Shown one piece after another: positions 27,669-36,308 of a stretch of DNA of 64,000 bases. The DNA lies in NCBI GenBank assembly GCA_016199745.1, contig JACQFZ010000057.1, positions 1-64,000 on the forward strand, given 5' to 3'. The notes below the pieces were generated by a model that saw only the letters and a list, made by a program, of their open reading frames with translations, searched no databases and was not told the DNA's origin. Made by a program: the position numbers and the translations under genes. The number at the start of each line of letters is the position of its first letter. Position 1 is the first letter of the stretch. Origin of the DNA: Gammaproteobacteria bacterium (GTDB taxonomy: Bacteria > Pseudomonadota > Gammaproteobacteria > Acidiferrobacterales > Sulfurifustaceae).

Positions 27669-28823
27669 CTAACGACGGGTAACGATCTGGTACTGCGGGC
27701 CCGGCTGGAAAGCATTGTCGGGTACCTGCTCGATACCGACGGCGTAAATTTCGTACAGGTAGTCGATGATCGGCTTGCCGGCGTTTTTCGCTTCCATCGA
27801 CTTCTGCGCCTTGTCTTTGGCGATCTTGTCGGCGGTGCCCTTAATAAAGCTTTCGGCGCTGGCCTTCAGTCCGCTTAAACCACCGGAAAAACTAATGCCC
27901 TTCGACTCTTCTTTGGGCGCTTCGGCGCTTTTGCGCTCTTCGGGGCAGCTCTTGCTGTCGCTGGTCAATACCGTGCGGATCGATACCGGGTAGCCCTTGA
28001 GCTTGCTGATTTCACGCTGGAAGTCTGACTGCTTCGACAACCCATTCAGCTGCGGCCCGAACTGGCCGACCATGGCGCCGATATCGAGATACTGGCCGAG
28101 CGGAAGCAACTGCGCGAACAGTGAGCCGTCGGCGACGTTTTTATAGTACGCACGCGAGAACACCTCGTTGACGCGCCAGACGTCGCGGATCGCCGGCGTC
28201 TCGGCCGTGTTCCAGTACGTCAGCGTCAGTTCCATCACGTCCTTACGCTTCTGCTTGTCCTGGGTAACCATGCGCCAGGTCGCGACATATTCTTGCGAAT
28301 AAAATCCGTTGACGTTGCGCCACTGACCGGTCTCCTTGACCTTGAAACTGTTCTCCACCGTCGACAGCACGCAACTCGGCGGCGGTGCTTCGGCACCATC
28401 CGACTCCTCGCCTTCTGGCGGCACGCCCGTCATATTGAACAAGTTCGTGCCGCAACCCTTGAGCGGACACTCCTCGTAGCGCTTGCGCTTCGGATCGAGG
28501 TGCCACTGAAGATTTTTGTCGAGGCGGGCAATGTCCACGGTTTTGGTGCTCTCGTCGTACAGCGCCGGCAGGGCATCTTTCGGATAGCTGTTACCGCGAC
28601 CCAAGGCGCGCCGATCCTCGCGCGCGAACACAACTTGGTCACCCCGTATCGTCGGTAACGCTTTGATGTTGATGGTGTAGTGCGCACGCAACGTGGCGGT
28701 AGGTGCGGTCGGCAATAACGGTTCTTGCAGCTCGGGCTTAGCACACGCCGACAACAACACTAACGCCGATACCGCCGTGACGGCGAATAGGCGAACCACT
28801 GCTGTTTTTTTCTGAATACTCAT
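27669..28823 (-). CDS. Lipoprotein of unknown function
   Basis: 384 aa. The signal peptide ends in a lipobox (VSALVLLSAC, Cys ~27) after a basic start MSIQKK, so the product is a lipid-anchored envelope protein. The gene is preceded by GGGAGGACTC, a good ribosome-binding site. The middle contains CPLKGCGTNLF and several Trp/Tyr-rich strands. The C-terminal third has a Lys/Ala-rich helical segment (AESFIKGTADKIAKDKAQKSMEAKNAG). I recognise no family. It is transcribed in the same direction as ychF but separated from the downstream tRNA by a hairpin. Confidence 0.8.
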   Translation of the reverse strand: MSIQKKTAVVRLFAVTAVSALVLLSACAKPELQEPLLPTAPTATLRAHYTINIKALPTIRGDQVVFAREDRRALGRGNSYPKDALPALYDESTKTVDIARLDKNLQWHLDPKRKRYEECPLKGCGTNLFNMTGVPPEGEESDGAEAPPPSCVLSTVENSFKVKETGQWRNVNGFYSQEYVATWRMVTQDKQKRKDVMELTLTYWNTAETPAIRDVWRVNEVFSRAYYKNVADGSLFAQLLPLGQYLDIGAMVGQFGPQLNGLSKQSDFQREISKLKGYPVSIRTVLTSDSKSCPEERKSAEAPKEESKGISFSGGLSGLKASAESFIKGTADKIAKDKAQKSMEAKNAGKPIIDYLYEIYAVGIEQVPDNAFQPGPQYQIVTRR

Positions 28824-28860
28824 GAGTCCTCCCTCTTTTAGTTTTGACTGTTACAACCAG

Positions 28861-29952
28861 CTATACGTTAAACCGAAAGTGCATCACATCGCCATCGTGC
28901 ACGCGATATTCTTTGCCTTCGAGCCGTAGCTTGCCGGCGTCGCGCGCCGCCGCCTCGCCACGCAGCCGCACGAAATCGTCATAGGCGATGACCTCGGCAC
29001 GAATAAAGCCGCGTTCGAAATCGGTATGGATAACGCCGGCCGCCTGTGGCGCGGTGGCGCCGTCGTGCACAGTCCAGGCACGCACCTCTTTAACACCGGC
29101 GGTGAAATACGTGATTAACCCGAGCAAGCGATAACCGGCACGAATCACGCGATTGAGGCCGGGCTGGTCGAGCCCGAGGTCGGTAAGGAATGCCTTCTTG
29201 TCATCGCCTTCCAGATCCGACAACTCGGCCTCGATTGCCGCCGACACCGGCACTACGACCGCGCCTTCCTTTTGCGCCAGCGCCGTCACTTGATCGAGGT
29301 ACGGATTATTTTTGAAGCCGTTCTCGGCGACGTTGGCGATGTACATCGTCGGCTTATCGGTGAGCAGGCACAGCGGTTTCATTAGCTGCTGCTCCTCCAG
29401 CGTCAGCGCCAACGCGCGCAACGGCGCGCCGCTGTTCATGTGCTCGCGCACGCGACCGAGCAACGCCAACAATTTCACGTCGTCTTTCGCGCCGCTCTTG
29501 GCCTTGCTGGTCGTGCGCTGGTACGCCTTGTCGACAGTATCGAGATCGGCGAGCGACAACTCGGTATTGATGGTTTCGATATCGGCGAGCGGGTTAACGC
29601 CGCCAGCGACGTGGACCACGTTCGGATCTTCGAAACAACGCACGACATGGGCGATGGCGTCGACTTCGCGGATGTGCGCCAGAAATTTATTACCGAGCCC
29701 TTCGCCCTGCGATGCACCGGCAACCAGGCCGGCGATGTCGACGAATTCGATCGCCGTCGGCAACGTTTTCTGCGGCTGCACGATCTCGGCGAGTTGCGTC
29801 AAACGCTCGTCCGGCACCTCAACGATACCGACGTGCGGATCGATGGTGCAGAACGGATAGTTCTCGGCCGGAATACCGGCGCGCGTAAGCGCATTGAAAA
29901 GCGTGGACTTGCCGACGTTCGGCAAACCGACAATGCCGCATTTAAAACCCAT
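28861..29952 (-). CDS. ychF: Redox-responsive ATPase/GTPase YchF
   Basis: 363 aa, the family's usual length. Obg-related P-loop NTPase that prefers ATP and binds ribosomes, with a proposed role in oxidative stress and translation. Visible motifs are [15 protein letters not shown] (G1, 8-22), [22 protein letters not shown] (G3 plus switch), a coiled-coil arm, and the C-terminal TGS domain ([44 protein letters not shown]) that ends HFRFNV. It is the last gene of the prs-rplY-pth-ychF run, 52 bp after pth, as in many gammaproteobacteria. Confidence 0.97.
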   Translation of the reverse strand: MGFKCGIVGLPNVGKSTLFNALTRAGIPAENYPFCTIDPHVGIVEVPDERLTQLAEIVQPQKTLPTAIEFVDIAGLVAGASQGEGLGNKFLAHIREVDAIAHVVRCFEDPNVVHVAGGVNPLADIETINTELSLADLDTVDKAYQRTTSKAKSGAKDDVKLLALLGRVREHMNSGAPLRALALTLEEQQLMKPLCLLTDKPTMYIANVAENGFKNNPYLDQVTALAQKEGAVVVPVSAAIEAELSDLEGDDKKAFLTDLGLDQPGLNRVIRAGYRLLGLITYFTAGVKEVRAWTVHDGATAPQAAGVIHTDFERGFIRAEVIAYDDFVRLRGEAAARDAGKLRLEGKEYRVHDGDVMHFRFNV

Positions 29953-30004
29953 AGGAATTTCGCCTTATCGCTCTCGCCCAAATGGCGAGAAATGTTAACG
30001 GGTC

Positions 30005-30580
30005 TTACTTCTGTGTGTGCAACAAGTTCATCACTTTCTGCTGCTGGCCTTGAACGATGTCGGACAAATGCTGCCGGGCCCGCTCGATCGCGGTATCGAT
30101 CAACTCCTGCTCGCTCGCCGGCGCCTTCTTCAATACGTACGACGCAACCTTTGCCGCCGATCCTGGATGGCCGATGCCGATGCGCAACCGCGCATAGTCA
30201 GGGCCGAGCTTGGCGGTGATATCGCTCAAACCGTTGTGGCCACCGTTGCCACCGCCGATTTTGAGGCGCACGACACCGGGGAGCAGGTCGAGCTCGTCGT
30301 GCACGACCAAAATCTGATCGACGGGAATTTTGTAATAGTGAGCAAACTTAGCAACGGCATCGCCGCTGAGATTCATGAAGGTCATCGGCTTAAGCAGCCA
30401 GACTTCGCGACCCCCAACCTCGGCACGTCCGGCGTCGCCGGTGAATCGAGACTCGTAACGCAGCGACCCGCCGGAGGCAAATGCAGCATCCAGCAAACGG
30501 AACCCGGCGTTGTGCCGGGTTTCCGCGTATTCCGGGCCTGGATTTCCCAGGCCCACGATCAAAGAGATGCCGGGTTGCAC
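30005..30580 (-). CDS. pth: Peptidyl-tRNA hydrolase
   Basis: 191 aa. It releases tRNA from prematurely dropped peptidyl-tRNA by cleaving the ester bond. The family signature is complete: LIVGLGNPGPEYAETRHNAGF with the catalytic His (H23), KPMTFMNLSG, VVHDELDL with the essential Asp, and GGGNGGHNGL followed by RLRIGIGHPG. It lies between rplY and ychF. The rplY-pth gap carries a CCCTCTCCC-type palindromic repeat. Confidence 0.97.
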   Translation of the reverse strand: MQPGISLIVGLGNPGPEYAETRHNAGFRLLDAAFASGGSLRYESRFTGDAGRAEVGGREVWLLKPMTFMNLSGDAVAKFAHYYKIPVDQILVVHDELDLLPGVVRLKIGGGNGGHNGLSDITAKLGPDYARLRIGIGHPGSAAKVASYVLKKAPASEQELIDTAIERARQHLSDIVQGQQQKVMNLLHTQK

Positions 30581-30611
30581 CCCACCTCCACGAATCGCGC
30601 CAGCGAACCAA

Positions 30612-30656
30612 CTCCCCCTCCCCCCTTGCGGGGGAGGGCAAGGGGAGAGGGGGAGC
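30612..30656. repeat. CCCTCTCCC-type palindromic repeat
   Basis: CTCCCCCTCCCCCCTTGCGG followed by a GGGAGGG...GGGGAGAGGGGGAG arm, between rplY and pth. Same family as 3452-3600. Confidence 0.75.
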
Positions 30657-30731
30657 TAAAACAAAAGCGATGTCGGTTCAAGGGCAACGTTCGTGACCGT
30701 GACGCGGTCATCAAGCCTCTCCTTACTTACC

Positions 30732-31433
30732 CTATTTCTTGGCTTCGGGCTTCTTCGCCTCGGCCTTCTTGGCATCGGCGCCCGCTGCCGGTGCTGCGGC
30801 CGCGACTTCGCCCGCTGCCGGTGCTGCTTCGGCAGCTGCCGCTGGCGCTTCTTCCTCGACCCGCACGGCGGTGATGGTTGCCACTGCCAGGTCGTTACCA
30901 TGAACCAACTGACTGATGGCGACACCGCTAGGCAGTTTAAGGTCGGACAAATGCACCGATTGGTTCAAGTGCACGTTCGACATGTCGACTTCGAGGTACT
31001 CCGGCAGGTCCGCCGGTAAGCAGGTGATGTCGACTTCGGTCATCAGATGGCTGACGAGACCGCCTTCTTGTTTTACGCCCGGGGCCGCGTCTTGGCCAAG
31101 GAAGTGCAACGGCACGCGCATGTGAATCTTTTCGGTGGCGCTGATGCGCTGCAAATCGACGTGCATGACTAGCGGCTTAACCGGATGCACCTGGTAGTCG
31201 CGCAAGATGGCTTGGTCTTTGGCGCCGTTGAGCTGTAGCGTCAGGATGGAGGTATGAAACGCCTCCTGGCCGAGCTGGCGGAACATGGCGTTGTGGTCGA
31301 ATACAACCGCCACCGGCTCTTTACCCGCGCCATAAACGATACCCGGAACTTTGCCCTCGTGGCGGAGGCGGCGGCTCGCACCCGTCCCCTTGGCCACGCG
31401 CGGCTCAGCAATCACTTCGAATTTCTGACTCAT
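30732..31433 (-). CDS. rplY: 50S ribosomal protein L25, long (Ctc/TL5) form
   Basis: 233 aa. An N-terminal 5S-rRNA-binding L25 domain (VAKGTGASRRLRHEGKVPGIVYGAGKEP, LRDYQVHPVKPLVMHVDLQRI) is joined to the C-terminal beta domain of the Ctc form (VPLHFLGQDAAPGVKQEGGLVSH, ITCLPADLPEYLEVDMSNV). The tail is Ala/Glu/Lys-rich low complexity (AAPAAGADAKKAEAKKPEAKK), common in this family. It sits between prs and pth. Confidence 0.96.
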   Translation of the reverse strand: MSQKFEVIAEPRVAKGTGASRRLRHEGKVPGIVYGAGKEPVAVVFDHNAMFRQLGQEAFHTSILTLQLNGAKDQAILRDYQVHPVKPLVMHVDLQRISATEKIHMRVPLHFLGQDAAPGVKQEGGLVSHLMTEVDITCLPADLPEYLEVDMSNVHLNQSVHLSDLKLPSGVAISQLVHGNDLAVATITAVRVEEEAPAAAAEAAPAAGEVAAAAPAAGADAKKAEAKKPEAKK

Positions 31434-31515
31434 TGGTAAATCCTCAAGTTAATGGCAAATCCCGTCCGCCCCGCGACCAGGGCTGGACGACGTTTGAGGG
31501 GTGCCGAACTTCACG

Positions 31516-31556
31516 CCCCCTCTCCCCATCCCTCTCCCGCAAGGGGAGAGGGAGAG
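31516..31556. repeat. CCCTCTCCC-type palindromic repeat
   Basis: CCCTCTCCCGC and GGGGAGAGGGAGAG form a hairpin in the rplY-prs spacer. Same dispersed family. Confidence 0.75.
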
Positions 31557-31570
31557 TAGGTATGGACTAA

Positions 31571-32521
31571 CTAGTCCATGAATAAAGTACTAATCGAATC
31601 CTCTTGAGCGATACGGCGCATGGACTCGGCCAGCAGCTCGGCAACGCTCAACTGACGGATGCGATTACACGCTTTGGCCTCGGGCCCCAGCGGAATGGTA
31701 TCCGTCACGACTAATTCGTCGAGCTGCGAATGCGACAGGCGCTCGATGGCTTTGCCCGACAGCACGGCGTGCGTGCAATACGCTAAAACTTTTTTCGCAC
31801 CGCGCGCCTTCAATGCCGACGCCGCTTCGCACAATGTGCCGGCGGTATCGACCAAGTCATCCATCAGTACGCAGGTGCGGTTCTCGACCTCACCGATGAT
31901 GTGCATGACCTTCGCTTCGTTCGGCCGCGGCCGGTGTTTGTCGATAATGGCGAGATCGGCTTCCAAATGCTTCGCCATCGCTCGCGCACGCACGACACCG
32001 CCGACATCGGGCGACACCACCAGCAGGTCCTCGTGCTCGTGCCGCCATAAGTCGCCGATCAATACCGGCGACGCGTAAATATTGTCGGTCGGTATATTAA
32101 AGAAACCCTGAATCTGATCGGCGTGCAGATCCATCGTTAACACGCGATCGGCGCCGGCGGTCGTGATCATGTCGGCGACCAGCTTGGCCGTGATCGCCAC
32201 GCGCGCCGTGCGCGGCCGACGATCCTGACGTGCGTAACCATAATAAGGAATCACCGCCGTGATGCGTCGCGCCGATGAGCGCTTGATCGCATCGATCAGC
32301 ACCAATAACTCCATCAAGTTATCGTTGCTTGGATTGCACGTCGGCTGCACCACGAACACGTCCTTACCACGGACGTGTTCCATAATTTCTACCATGACCT
32401 CGCCGTCGGAGAATCGGCCGACGGTTGCCTTCCCGAGCGGCAAGCCCAAATGGCGTACGACTAATTCCGCGAGCGCGGGATTAGCGTTGCCAGAGAAGAC
32501 GATCATGTTATCGAGCGACAT
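31571..32521 (-). CDS. prs: Ribose-phosphate pyrophosphokinase (PRPP synthetase)
   Basis: 316 aa. It makes PRPP from ribose-5-phosphate and ATP for nucleotide, His and Trp synthesis. Motifs are [13 protein letters not shown], the PRPP-synthase signature [11 protein letters not shown], the flexible loop around [33 protein letters not shown], and the PRPP-binding loop [13 protein letters not shown] (the usual DDMVDTGGT with small changes). ispE, tRNA-Gln and prs lie in the classical gammaproteobacterial order. The leader towards tRNA-Gln contains a hairpin array (32613-32745). Confidence 0.97.
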   Translation of the reverse strand: MSLDNMIVFSGNANPALAELVVRHLGLPLGKATVGRFSDGEVMVEIMEHVRGKDVFVVQPTCNPSNDNLMELLVLIDAIKRSSARRITAVIPYYGYARQDRRPRTARVAITAKLVADMITTAGADRVLTMDLHADQIQGFFNIPTDNIYASPVLIGDLWRHEHEDLLVVSPDVGGVVRARAMAKHLEADLAIIDKHRPRPNEAKVMHIIGEVENRTCVLMDDLVDTAGTLCEAASALKARGAKKVLAYCTHAVLSGKAIERLSHSQLDELVVTDTIPLGPEAKACNRIRQLSVAELLAESMRRIAQEDSISTLFMD

Positions 32522-32571
32522 ACGCTCCCCTTATCTTGCGAAGATCGCTAGTTGGTATTAGCTGCTGAAAT

Positions 32572-32590
32572 TGGTTGGGGTGCCAGGATT
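32572..32590. repeat. 19-bp copy of the tRNA-Gln 3' end
   Basis: TGGTTGGGGTGCCAGGATT is identical to 32742-32760, the complement of the CCA end and acceptor/T-stem of tRNA-Gln. The two copies are 170 bp apart and bracket the hairpin array. It looks like a miniature att duplication, or the footprint of a repeat that targets tRNA 3' ends. Confidence 0.75.
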
Positions 32591-32612
32591 ACTCCGTACG
32601 TACCTGTACTTC

Positions 32613-32745
32613 GCCCTTCGGGCCAACGTCGCTCCGCGACGCTGTTCAAATTCGCTCCCGGCGAATTTGTCGAACCCTCCGGGTTCTCATCCTGGTCCAA
32701 ACTACCATTCTCAATATGTCCGCACGCGGACATATTGAGAATGGT
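32613..32745 (-). other. Array of five consecutive hairpins behind tRNA-Gln
   Basis: Stems and loops read from the plus strand: 32613-32623 (GCCC/TTC), 32628-32640 (GTCGC/TCC), 32647-32669 (CAAATTCGC/TCCCG), 32672-32686 (GAACCC/TCC) and 32704-32745 (20 perfect base pairs, 2-nt loop, arm ends overlapping the tRNA CCA). On the minus strand, the sense of tRNA-Gln and prs, hairpins two to four have loops GGA, CGGGA and GGA, and the first has GAA. GGA loops are the hallmark of CsrA/RsmA-binding RNAs, but this could equally be a structured mobile repeat. No protein is supported here. Confidence 0.6.
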
Positions 32746-32816
32746 TGGGGTGCCAGGATTCGAACCTGGGAATGCCGGAATCAAAATCCGGTGCCTTACC
32801 GCTTGGCGACACCCCA
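32742..32816 (-). tRNA. tRNA-Gln (TTG)
   Basis: 75 nt with encoded CCA. The 5' end TGGGGTG pairs with CACCCCA, the D-arm is GCCAAGCGGTAAGGC, and the anticodon stem CCGGA/TCCGG has loop TTTTGAT, giving TTG. The T-arm is CCAGGTTCGAATCCTGG. It lies between ispE and prs, as in related genomes. Confidence 0.94.
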
Positions 32817-32839
32817 ATGATTTTCACACTGGAAACGCG

Positions 32840-33688
32840 TTACGACATCGATGGCTGATACAACGGGTGCCGGTTCATCCCGCGCGCCACGAATCCCGTG
32901 AACCCGGAAGACAGCTCCGTCAGCACGCGCTTACCCTGCCGGTCGTCCACCACTTCGATAAACACGCACCCGCCGGAACCTGTCATGCGCGGCTGCCCGT
33001 ACCGGGATAATGCCTGAAAAGCGCGCTCGACTTCGGGATAACGTCTTCGCACTAAAGGTTCGAGGTCGTTAGGACCGCAGCCCGCGCGAAGGTCGCGTAT
33101 TGTCCGGGCCGAGGTATGGGGTGTCAATTGGCGTTCGCGAGCAAATTCACGAAAAACATCGGCGGTCGATACCTGCACGGTCGGCGCCACGACTACGTAC
33201 CACGGCTCGGGCAGGTTGACCGGGGTCAAAACCTCGCCGACACCCTTGGCCAAAGCCGCCTGACCCTCGATAAATACCGGTACATCAGCGCCAAGCGTAA
33301 GCCCGAGCGCCGCCAATTTCGCCGTCGGCCACTGGATCCGCCACAGCGTGTTCAGCGCCAACAACGTGGTCGCCGCATCCGAGCTGCCGCCACCGAGACC
33401 ACCGCCCGTCGGAATACGCTTAGTCAGGGTTATTTCTGCACCGGCGGGGCAACCGGTGGCCTGCTGCAACAGCCGCGCTGCCCGTAGTGTCAGGTCTATT
33501 TCCGCCGGCACGCCGGTCAATTCCCGCGCACGCGTTATCGACCCATCGTCGGTCACGCGGAACGATAGCTCGTCGCCATAGTCGAGGAACTGGAAAACGG
33601 TCTGCAATAAATGATAACCATCGGGTCGACGGCCAACGATATGCAGGGACAGGTTTAACTTCGCCGGCGCGGGCCAAATGACGGGCAC
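32840..33688 (-). CDS. ispE: 4-diphosphocytidyl-2-C-methyl-D-erythritol kinase
   Basis: 282 aa. GHMP kinase that phosphorylates CDP-methylerythritol in the MEP isoprenoid pathway. Motif 1 is PAPAKLNLSLHIVGRRPDGYH, motif 2 is the ATP-binding PTGGGLGGGSSDAATTLLALN, and motif 3 is RMTGSGGCVFIE near the C-terminus. The length is normal. It is 75 bp downstream of lolB and just upstream of tRNA-Gln. Confidence 0.97.
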   Translation of the reverse strand: MPVIWPAPAKLNLSLHIVGRRPDGYHLLQTVFQFLDYGDELSFRVTDDGSITRARELTGVPAEIDLTLRAARLLQQATGCPAGAEITLTKRIPTGGGLGGGSSDAATTLLALNTLWRIQWPTAKLAALGLTLGADVPVFIEGQAALAKGVGEVLTPVNLPEPWYVVVAPTVQVSTADVFREFARERQLTPHTSARTIRDLRAGCGPNDLEPLVRRRYPEVERAFQALSRYGQPRMTGSGGCVFIEVVDDRQGKRVLTELSSGFTGFVARGMNRHPLYQPSMS

Positions 33689-33763
33689 GGGGATCTTATT
33701 CCATCGATCAGTCAGCGACGCAGTATGCCGCTTACGCGTGACTCATGAATAGCGGGGAAGCGA

Positions 33764-34378
33764 CTACGGCGACACCGGCACGGCATCGCTCAACGACCAT
33801 TCGCCAATCGCCAGGCGGACTTCAAGCTCCGGTTCTTGCTGTTTAATAAAAATCCGACTGGGCAATTCGTAGGCACCCTGCGGCGCGTATTCCAAGAAAC
33901 TGACGGCCCAGCCGAACTGCTGCAACTCCTTCAATCGGCCGTGCGTGTCGAGCGTCGTTTGCGCCGGCGCATTCGGCGCCGGCAGGCCCAATACCCAATA
34001 GTTGAGTCCGTCGAGCGGCAACTGCCAGCCGGTGGCACGGACGAGCAGTTGTTGCATGGAGGAATCGCGATACACACGACGGCCGTCGAATAACTCGGCG
34101 CCGTGCGGCCCCTGCGTTAACCGCACACGGCCGCTGCCGAAGGGACCGGCCAGATCGAGTCGATGGTTTTGTTGCTGCCGCAACCATTGCAGCGATGCTT
34201 GCCCTCCTTCTTTCGGCGTGCGCACGGCGATGCGTGCGTGCAAATTCCAATGATCGATTTCCGCCAACGCCCGTTGCCGTATCTGCCACGCGCCTTCTAC
34301 ATCGGCCACCGGCGTTTCGGGCGTGGTAACGCAACCGGTAACGACGAACGCCAACACAACGACCACAAGAAAACGCAT
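33764..34378 (-). CDS. lolB: Outer-membrane lipoprotein receptor LolB
   Basis: 204 aa. The signal peptide ends in a lipobox (FVVTGC, Cys16). The mature part has the LolB pattern WQIRQRALAEIDHWNLHARIAVRTPKEGGQASLQWLRQQQNHRLDLAGPFGSGRVRL, then GWQLPLDGLNYWVLGLPAP. LolB takes lipoproteins from periplasmic LolA and inserts them in the outer membrane. It lies 21 bp after the TPR gene and upstream of ispE, the standard lolB-ispE-prs order. Confidence 0.95.
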   Translation of the reverse strand: MRFLVVVVLAFVVTGCVTTPETPVADVEGAWQIRQRALAEIDHWNLHARIAVRTPKEGGQASLQWLRQQQNHRLDLAGPFGSGRVRLTQGPHGAELFDGRRVYRDSSMQQLLVRATGWQLPLDGLNYWVLGLPAPNAPAQTTLDTHGRLKELQQFGWAVSFLEYAPQGAYELPSRIFIKQQEPELEVRLAIGEWSLSDAVPVSP

Positions 34379-34399
34379 GGCAATCTCGACCGGTGCGAC

Positions 34400-36124
34400 T
34401 TACGGTTTGAACTTTTTAATAACGTCGCGCAGCGCCTCGTTGTCGGGCGTTTCGTGCAGCGCCTGCTTCCAGACCGATTCCGCCTCGGTCCGATCGCCGG
34501 TGACCCACAACACCTCACCGAGATGCGCCGCGATTTCGGCGTCGCTGCGCTGCGCTAGCGCACGCTTCAGATATTTGATCGCCTCGGCATTACCGCCCTG
34601 GCGATAAAACAACCAGCCGATGCTATCCAACACATACGGATCGTCCGGTTTGAGCTCGAGTGCTTGGTTCAACAACGTCTGTGCCTCGGCATAACGATCG
34701 GTGCGATCGGCCAAGGTGTAACCGAGGGCATTCAGTGCGTTCACGTTTTTCGGGTCGCGTTTCAAGATCGCGCGCAAATCGGCTTCGAGAATCTTCAGCA
34801 TGTCGAGCCGTTCGGCAACCAAGGCACGCGCGTACAACAGATCGACATCGCCGGGCAAGCGAGTCAACGCATCGTTCAGCATGTCGAGCGCTTCGCGATA
34901 TTGACGCGCGTCGCGCAACAGCTGCTCCTCCGCTAGTGCGATCTGTACCCGTTGTTGATCGCTTTCGACTGGAATCTCATGCAAATGCGCCCGCGCCTTC
35001 GCCACATCGCCCTGCTTCGCCATCACTAGGCCGAGCTTGATCTGCGCCTCGAAGTAGTACTCGCCGGCGTTGACGTCGCGATACCAGCGCGTCGCTTCGG
35101 CATAACGCTTACCCCGCTCGGTCAGCTGGCCGAGCGAAAAGCGCGCGTGGTCGTTTTCCGGCTGCAACTCTACCGCCCGCTTCAAATAGGACTCGGCCTC
35201 TTCCAGCCGGTTGGTTTGTAGTGCCAGCAAGCCGATGTAATAAACGATTTCGGCATCACCAGGCGTTTCTGCCGACACGCGCTTGAATTGCGTGAGCGCT
35301 TGTTCCCATTGCTTCTGGGTCACCAAATGCCGGGCATAGTGCAACCGAATATTGGTCGCCTTCGGATGACTCTTTAAGAAATCTTCGAAGTAACGCTGCG
35401 CCTGCGCTCCCTGGTTGCGCGACACCAGAATGCGCGCCTTGAACAACGCTGCATCCTCCCAGCCGGGCTTGCGGGTCAACGCCTGATCGACCGCCTGTTC
35501 TGCCGCTTCGAGATCGCCGGCGCGTACCGCCAAGTGCGCCAGCGCGAAGTGGCCGGCGGCTACGTCGGGGTTCACCTTGACCAACTCGCGCATCAACGAA
35601 AGCGCGGCGATGCGATTACTAGCGCGACCGAGCACACCGACAAAACGCAGATAGACCGCGTCGAGATTAGCGCGGCTCGAGTCGGCGTTGAGCACGCGCA
35701 GAAATTGCTCGCGCGCTTCCGTAATCTTATCGAGCTCGAGCAACACGGTCGCCAGCGCTTCACGCGCGTCAGTGCTCGCCGGTTGCAACTCCATCCACAG
35801 CTGTGCCGATTGCAACGCCTGGTCGTTCTGTTTGGCCACTAACGCCGCCAAGGTAGCCCGCTCGGCGAAGCGCGGATCACGCGTGCGGCGCGCCGCTCGG
35901 CCCAACGCCTCGGCGGCAATCGTCGCATCACCGCGCTGCGCGGCGAGCTCACCGACCAAAATATCGTAGAGCGTTTCCGCATCCAGCTCGGAACCGGTGG
36001 CCGGTTCCGTCAGCGCCGGCGGTGCAACCGCCGGTTGGGGTTGCGCCGCGAGCAACGGCAAGCTGCAGGCGCTAAAAAACATCAATGCCGGTGCCGACAC
36101 TAAATAAGAGGATCGCAACTTCAT
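34400..36124 (-). CDS. TPR-repeat protein, probable lipoprotein
   Basis: 574 aa. The N-terminus KLRSSYLVSAPALMFFSAC carries a probable lipobox (FSAC). From ~50 to the end it is made of about a dozen tetratricopeptide repeats (for example DAEIVYYIGLLALQTNRLEEAESYLKRAVELQPEN and PYVLDSIGWLFYRQGGNAEAIKYLKRAL). TPR proteins of this size just upstream of lolB are common in gammaproteobacteria and are thought to act as envelope scaffolds. The exact partner is not known. It is the first gene of the TPR-lolB-ispE transcript and is divergent from the cstA-like gene. Confidence 0.9.
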   Translation of the reverse strand: MKLRSSYLVSAPALMFFSACSLPLLAAQPQPAVAPPALTEPATGSELDAETLYDILVGELAAQRGDATIAAEALGRAARRTRDPRFAERATLAALVAKQNDQALQSAQLWMELQPASTDAREALATVLLELDKITEAREQFLRVLNADSSRANLDAVYLRFVGVLGRASNRIAALSLMRELVKVNPDVAAGHFALAHLAVRAGDLEAAEQAVDQALTRKPGWEDAALFKARILVSRNQGAQAQRYFEDFLKSHPKATNIRLHYARHLVTQKQWEQALTQFKRVSAETPGDAEIVYYIGLLALQTNRLEEAESYLKRAVELQPENDHARFSLGQLTERGKRYAEATRWYRDVNAGEYYFEAQIKLGLVMAKQGDVAKARAHLHEIPVESDQQRVQIALAEEQLLRDARQYREALDMLNDALTRLPGDVDLLYARALVAERLDMLKILEADLRAILKRDPKNVNALNALGYTLADRTDRYAEAQTLLNQALELKPDDPYVLDSIGWLFYRQGGNAEAIKYLKRALAQRSDAEIAAHLGEVLWVTGDRTEAESVWKQALHETPDNEALRDVIKKFKP

Positions 36125-36308
36125 AAGAAAAGCTCCGACAACATAACGATTGATTCGTGAGAGGCGCGTCGGGAGGTTTACATCAACCCGGACACCGGTT
36201 CAACTTACAGAGTGGCGATGGCGCTTAGTCAGCATCCTGCCGAAGTTTCTGCTTAAATTCGCTAATCAAACAATACTTAATCTTGGGTACTCGAAAGGCG
36301 GATCCCCG

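Noticed and set aside
32575-32820. Protein-coding frame across the tRNA-Gln hairpin region (81-152 codons)
   Set aside because: It reads through a tRNA gene and structured repeats. Such translated tRNA-flank proteins are common annotation artefacts.
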